Shown here: positions 59,859 to 64,000 of the stretch, one piece after another
Layout of the letters: each line of letters begins with the position of its first letter
Numbering within the stretch: the stretch's first letter is position 1
Origin: Zeus faber
Taxonomy: Eukaryota > Chordata > Actinopteri > Zeiformes > Zeidae
Assembly: GCA_960531495.1 (NCBI GenBank)
Contig: OY482846.1
Span: 47,200,974 to 47,264,973, forward strand
Direction of reading: 5' to 3'
DNA: 64,000 bases
Program-made: the position numbers and the translations under genes
The notes under the pieces: model-generated
What the model saw: only the letters and a program-made list of their open reading frames with translations
Database searches by the model: none
Told to the model about the DNA's origin: nothing

Positions 59859-62800
59859 TTTTAATAAATTAAGAGTCTAATATAAAAAAAAAAAAGAGTA
59901 AGAGTCAATGTTACAAATACGGGCAAGAGGTCACAGTGTATGTACATAAAATGAAAATAAAAAATAAAAAATCCTAAAACGGAAACTAAAATAATTGGAA
60001 CATTGTAGCAGCTCCAACAGAAATAGGTCAGTCTATTGCACAAGATATGGAAATAAATATAAGGTGAAGGAGTGCCGGTGGATATGTACATGTAGTTGTG
60101 GTGATGTCCATTTTATTGACAGAGGTCACTACAGATGTTGCAGGTTGAGAAGCCTGATGGCCTGAGGGTAAAAACTGGTTGTTGGTGAGGCTGGTAGTCC
60201 GTGCCCGGATGCTCCGGTAACGTTTACCAGACGGCAGCAGCGTGAACAGTCAATAGCCTGGGTGGCTGTCGTCCTTTATGATTTTCCGTGCTTTCCCGAG
60301 GCGTCATGCGCGGTAAATGCCTTGCACGGAGGGGAGGTGGCAGCCAATGATGCGCTCCGCTGTCTTCACCGCCCTCTGGAGCGCCTTGCGATCAGCAGCG
60401 GAGCAGCTGCCGTACCAGGCGGTGATGCAGCCAGTAAGAATGCTCTCAATGGTGCAACTTCATGAGTCTCCTCAGAAAGAATTGGCGCTTTTGGGCAGTT
60501 TTTATTGCTGCGTCCAATTGCCTGGACCAGGAGAAGTCATCACTGATGGACACACTGAGGAACTTGAAGCAGGAGACTCTCTCCACTTCAGCTCCGTCGA
60601 TGTGGATGGGGCCGCTATCGTTTCCTGTATTCCACGATCATCTCTTTAGTCTTGCAGACATTGAGAGAGAGAGGTTGTTATCCCGGCACCGTGTTGCCAA
60701 GACGCTGACCTCCTCTCTGTAGGAGGACTCATCGTTGTTGGAGATGAGACCTAGGATGGTGTTGTCGTCCGCAAACTTCAGGATGGTGTTGATGCTGCGC
60801 GTGGCCACACAGTCATGTGTGAACAGGGCGTACAGGAGGGGACTGAGTACGCAGCCCTGCGGGGCTCCGGTGGTCAGGGTCAGTGCAGAGGAGGAGAGGT
60901 TTCCCATTCTCACCACCTGGGGTCTGCCCGTCAGGAAGTCCAGGATCCAGTTGGTGTTAAGACCCACGATCCTGAGCTTGGGAACAAGCTTAGCGGGCAC
61001 AGCTGTGTTGAATGCTGAGCTGTTATCTACAAACAGCATCCTCACGTGTGTGTTGCTCTTGTCCAGGTGGGAGAGGGTGGTGTGCACTGCCAGGGCGATG
61101 GCGTCGTCCATAGATCTGTTAGGTTATATGCAAATTGAAGGGGGTCCAGGGTGTCAGGAATGGAGGAGCAGATGTGGGTTCTGACTAGCCGCTCGAAGCA
61201 CTTCATGATGGTAGAGGTCAGTGCTACGGGGCGATAGTCATTCAGGCAGGTGATGGGTTGTTTCTTTGGTACCGGGACAATGGTTGTCTGCTTGAAGCAG
61301 GTGGGGACTGTAGACTGGATCAGGGAGAGGTCAAAAATGGAGGTGAATACCTCTGCCAGCTGGCTGGCGCACGCTCTGAGAGCATGGCCTGGAATGCCAT
61401 CAGGCCCTGGAGACTTCCAAGGGTTTACTCTTTTAAGAGCTCTCCCCAAGTCAGCCGTAGACAGGAACACAGTGCAGTCATCCTGGTCCTCCACTAGCCT
61501 TGCAGCCAGGATGGTGTTGCTCGCCTCAAACCGTGCGTAGAAGGTGTTGAGCTCATCGGGAAGAGAGGCGGCTGGCTGGGCATCACTCCTGTTTCTCCCT
61601 TTATAGTGTCTGATGGTGCGCAGTCCACACCACATGCGTCGGAACTGTGGTAGTCCGACTCCAACTTGTCCCTGTAGGCTCTTTTGGCATCTCTGATGGC
61701 TTTCCAAAGGTTATCTGGACTTCCTCAAGGCCTCCATGTCCCCAGAGCTATAGGCAGAGGACCGTGCTCTGAGCTTTGCACATACATCACCAGTAACCCA
61801 GGGCTTCTGGTTGAGGAAAGACCTGACCTTGACTCTCGGGACGACGTCATCAATGCACTTAGAGATGTAGGATGTCCCCATCAGCTACAACACAGAACAT
61901 CTGCCAGTCCGTGGTTTAGAAACAGGCCTGGAGAGTGGCAGTGGATTCCTCACTCCAGCGTTGGACTGTTCGACAAACCGTTTTTCCTTGCTTTAATCGT
62001 TGTCTGTAGGTTGGTAGGAGAAGAATGGAGGTGTGATCCGCCTTACCAAAGGCAGGGCGGGGGAGGGGTTTGTTGCTGTCCCGTAGTTGTTAATAACAAT
62101 GGTCGAGAGTCTGATCACCCCTGGTAGGAAAGTTGATATGCTGGTGATATTTAGGCAAAACCTTCCTCATATTAGCCCTGTTGAAGTAGCCACAAACATT
62201 TGAAGCTGCCTCAGGGCACCTTTTATCCGCCTGCGGGGGCATGTAGACTGCCGTGATTATAGCGGAGCTGAATTTTATAGTTAAGAGCTCTGGGTCCGGA
62301 GAGCAAGTGTTTTGAAAGTACTGATATATCCGAACCCCAGCGACAGTTAACCGTAACACAGACCCCACCGCCTCTGCCTTTACGTGACTCCGTGGTTCTG
62401 TCGTGCCGGTAGATGGAAAATCCAGCCGGAGTAACGGCAGAGTCCGGCACCGTAGCGTCCAGCCAGGTTTCTGACAGCCAGTGACAGCAGTTCTCGATGT
62501 CCTGCTGGAAAATAATCAGTGCGTGTAGTTTGTCCATTTTATTGTCCAGGGATTGTACATTTGCCAGTAAAATGCTCGGTAGCGGCGGGTTGCAGTATCT
62601 CGTCCGAGATCTGCATAGAATTCCGCCACGTTTGCCTCTTCTCTTTCTCCTCCGTCGGCGTATTGGTAAACACAGCGGCGGCAGGACAATGGGATTGCAG
62701 CACGTACTCTGGTAAGTTGTGGAAAAAGTCTGTATTAAGTGTCGAACGGACGTCCAGGAGTGCTTGTCGTTCATATTGTAAGAGCGACAGTGCACTGCCT

Positions 62801-63806
62801 GCAAAAAAAAGAACAGTACAAATAATAAACTCAAAACTACGAGTTGAATGCGGAGCCATTGCCGGTGCATCCATACTACGGCGCACACGGAAGTCTCTCT
62901 CCAGATTATATGTTGACTGTATCCAATGGTGTTTGTCATACTATTGAAAGATTTATTGCTTGTCTAGTGAATAAAACAGAAGATAAGGAACTATAAAAAA
63001 AATAATAATAAATCTCATAATAAATCGCAATATTGGTCTAAAAAATTACGCAAGTAGAAAGTAGTAAAATACACAAACACCTTCAGCGAACAGCAGCTGG
63101 AGCCTGGCGGGTTAGGGTTGAGGCGCTGGCCCTAATGGTGCACGCGGGGACTTGATTTGAAGAACATTTTGAAATACTCCTGGGTCGTTGTCATCAAGCC
63201 GCCACTACTCTTTCTGTTTTCACGTTTAAAATTAATATTTCTCTCAAACATATGAGATCCTACATTAATGTAGTATCTCAGTAGTATCAGTAATGTAGGG
63301 GTACGTTACCGTAACAATGTATTTGTTCCAGAGGTTACATTAAATAGGCTCTAAATACAAAAGAGTCATTACCTTGCGCCGTGTGGTGTATTAAAGTGGG
63401 AATGCTTAATATTCTCTTGGTTGTGTAGATTACACTGCGAGTCCCCAAAATTCCATTGAAAACTGACCCCGTTTTTTAAAAGTGTTTTTTTTTTACCCTC
63501 AAAATTACGGTTTCCCCTCTCCTCTTGACTTTAAAGTTTCTAGCTGGGAAGGGCAGACCCCGCCCCAATATGGGGTGATTTAAATTATTATTTTTTTTTA
63601 ACAAAACAAATCTTTTTACAACTTTAATCAACGCAGTGCACACACACGACCTCTGTTCAGTGTGTGTTTTGGAAACCCTGTGTTCATCTTGGGACAAAAC
63701 TTCCGAAATAGCTCAGTCTCGCTCTCTCTCTCTCCCGCAGGTGTATCATGCACAGAAACAGCCCAAGGCACACTCCTCACGCCCACAAAACGTCCCCGTG
63801 AATCAG
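45817..63806 (+). CDS. zfand3: AN1-type zinc finger protein 3, 5' part (4 exons in window)
   Basis: Exons: 45817-45884, 51562-51602, 56798-56989 and 63741-63806, GT-AG with phases 2, 1, 1 and 1. The protein starts [20 protein letters not shown], then [17 protein letters not shown]17, C19, C31 and C34 form the A20-type zinc finger, split across exons 1 and 2. Exon 3 begins [10 protein letters not shown] and is serine-rich. Exon 4 contains [13 protein letters not shown], matching the conserved ITPTKR stretch of the family. About 122 codons are present; the C-terminal AN1 finger lies beyond the window, and the next acceptor appears to be at its very end. The family is expressed in testis and islets and implicated in ubiquitin-linked or nuclear regulation. 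It is adjacent to BTBD9 in human too, which supports the call. Confidence 0.95.
45885..51561. other. zfand3 intron 1 (5.7 kb)
   Basis: The first 400 bp are CpG-rich. A piece around 46650-46940 begins gtcgggcgattatgtcg and ends ggttatcgcccagcc, resembling opposite ends of a hAT-type fish repeat, weakly supported. A dispersed repeat lies at 49317-49535. No gene seen. Confidence 0.6.
49317..49535 (+). repeat. dispersed teleost repeat in zfand3 intron 1
   Basis: Starts acatttagtcatttagcaga then cgcttttatccaaagcgac, followed by gtcttgctcaaggacac and a region ending cctgagctacc. This is a sequence word set common throughout fish genomes. The start is shared, inverted, with 31588-31650. Superfamily not assigned. 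Confidence 0.75.
51603..56797. other. zfand3 intron 2 (5.2 kb)
   Basis: Contains a T run (53227-53248) and a (TA)n array (53585-53659). A CpG-richer patch at 55600-55950 and a G run near 55990 show no gene. Confidence 0.65.
53585..53659. repeat. (TA)n microsatellite
   Basis: About 37 TA units. Confidence 0.97.
57747..58898. mobile_element. foldback/MITE-type element in zfand3 intron 3
   Basis: Left end ggccacgttcacactgcaag and right end gcagtgtgaacgtagcc are inverted copies. Similarity continues inward (ctcagatct, then gctgttcacatt versus gtgtgaacagc on the complementary strand). No transposase. A second element appears nested inside. Superfamily uncertain. Confidence 0.65.
58188..58702. 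mobile_element. nested inverted-repeat element
   Basis: Left tactactcacttaaggacc and right (complement) tagtcctcactcaacgacc are diverged inverted termini of a non-autonomous element with a low-complexity centre (tatatac words, 58300-58390). The call rests on these ends only. Confidence 0.45.
59015..59063 (-). repeat. long T run, probable antisense poly(A) tail
   Basis: Thirty-three T, five G, then 11 T. This may be the 3' tail of a retrotransposed sequence on the - strand, whose body (59064 rightward) is not recognised. Confidence 0.4.
59340..59590 (+). repeat. dispersed teleost repeat
   Basis: gggggatccctccttctgtg, cccaaggtttcttcct, cgcagtttttcctttgcc and a tail agggctttataaattagctt are words of a repeat found across fish genomes. 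A diverged partial copy lies at about 9310-9365. Confidence 0.55.
59790..59851. repeat. (TA)n plus T run in the LINE 3' region
   Basis: About 30 TA units followed by a short T run. Confidence 0.95.
60638..61707 (-). pseudogene. LINE reverse transcriptase remnant
   Basis: - strand: [48 protein letters not shown], then in another frame [39 protein letters not shown] and KFADDNTIL. The YADD-type catalytic box reads FADD. Frame change at about 61110 and premature stops. L2-like. Confidence 0.85.
62090..62939 (-). pseudogene. LINE endonuclease domain remnant
   Basis: The - strand contains [47 protein letters not shown], then in another frame [12 protein letters not shown], a [14 protein letters not shown] block and [10 protein letters not shown]. 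These are motifs in order of the APE-type endonuclease of L2-like elements. The catalytic SETWL and GGGV parts remain but frames are broken around 62230. Confidence 0.8.
62951..63740. other. end of zfand3 intron 3
   Basis: Nothing recognised beyond AT-rich sequence. It ends with ctctctctctctcccgcag, the acceptor of exon 4. Confidence 0.7.
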
Positions 63807-63988
63807 GTTTGTTCTTCTAAATATTCCTCTGCACCGGGGATGCGGCGATACCTCATTTTTTGGGGGGGTGGTTCCTTTACTGCCAAATAAGAGTATGTGG
63901 TGACATGGCGAAAATGGAGGGCAGCGGTGTGGCTGCATCCTCACTCTACTCAACTCGGCTTCTCGGTGCCCCCCTTTAACGAGTCGCC

Positions 63989-64000
63989 CTTCCTCCCCAG
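63989..64000 (+). other. candidate 3' splice site at the window edge
   Basis: The window ends cttcctccccag. Given that zfand3 intron 4 starts at 63807, this would make a 194-nt intron, with exon 5 beginning at the next base outside the window. Confidence 0.5.

Larger units (their letters stand above)
59640..62950 (-). mobile_element. decayed L2-like LINE, antisense in zfand3 intron 3
   Basis: On the - strand a nearly full-length ORF2 layout: apurinic-type endonuclease (62090-62939), reverse transcriptase (60638-61707), C-terminal domain (about 60130-60640), then a 3' UTR with caatgaaattcttgggg on the + strand and a TA-rich tail region (59790-59851). The frame is interrupted many times. Assignment to the L2/Jockey group is from RT wording; I cannot name the family. 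Confidence 0.8.

Overview
The window reads as a ray-finned (teleost) fish nuclear genome. Short GT-AG exons are spread over long introns, GT/CA, AT, TTA and TC microsatellites are frequent, and the mobile elements are typical fish families (DIRS-like, Ty3/gypsy chromovirus, L2-like LINE, Tc1-like, tRNA-derived SINEs). Nothing looks bacterial or viral: no operons, CRISPR arrays or ribosome-binding sites.

Four protein-coding genes lie head-to-tail on the + strand. (1) A two-LIM protein, crip2-like, has eight coding exons at 6701-16952 and encodes 204 aa. Its promoter has a perfect CRE and a GC box, and a poly(A) signal lies at 17556. (2) A small two-exon gene at 25214-29328 (269 aa) has a C-terminus diagnostic of the proline-rich nuclear receptor coactivator family, closest to PNRC1. 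(3) btbd9, complete, has ten coding exons at 33624-42168 (607 aa) with BTB, BACK and two discoidin-type domains. (4) The 5' part of zfand3 has four coding exons at 45817-63806. The window ends exactly on a candidate 3' splice site (cttcctccccag), so the next exon probably starts at 64001. I derived every coding junction by checking GT/AG and reading phase, and all phases close. Upstream of crip2, two short phase-compatible candidate exons (998-1063 and 2630-2749) could be the tail of another gene, but I cannot name it.

Mobile elements fill the gaps. A decayed DIRS-like tyrosine-recombinase element with inverted termini sits antisense in crip2 intron 2. A Ty3/gypsy chromovirus (17757-22269), with two LTRs of about 408 bp and a 5-bp target duplication, lies antisense between crip2 and pnrc1; its integrase core is missing while the chromodomain remains. 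A Tc1-like copy with most of its transposase deleted is in btbd9 intron 6. A SINE and a TA-flanked MITE sit in btbd9 intron 9. A decayed L2-like LINE is antisense in zfand3 intron 3, next to nested foldback elements.

The genes are not an operon-like unit. They have separate CpG-rich 5' ends, and their common orientation is the only organisation seen. I found no previously undescribed molecular system. The points most worth checking are repeat-built splice acceptors (crip2 exon 6, btbd9 intron 8 and exon 10), two near-perfect RFX X-box palindromes ahead of btbd9, an out-of-frame upstream ORF overlapping the pnrc1 start, the integrase-less chromovirus with a duplicated acidic tail, and the mixed synteny of the LIM gene.
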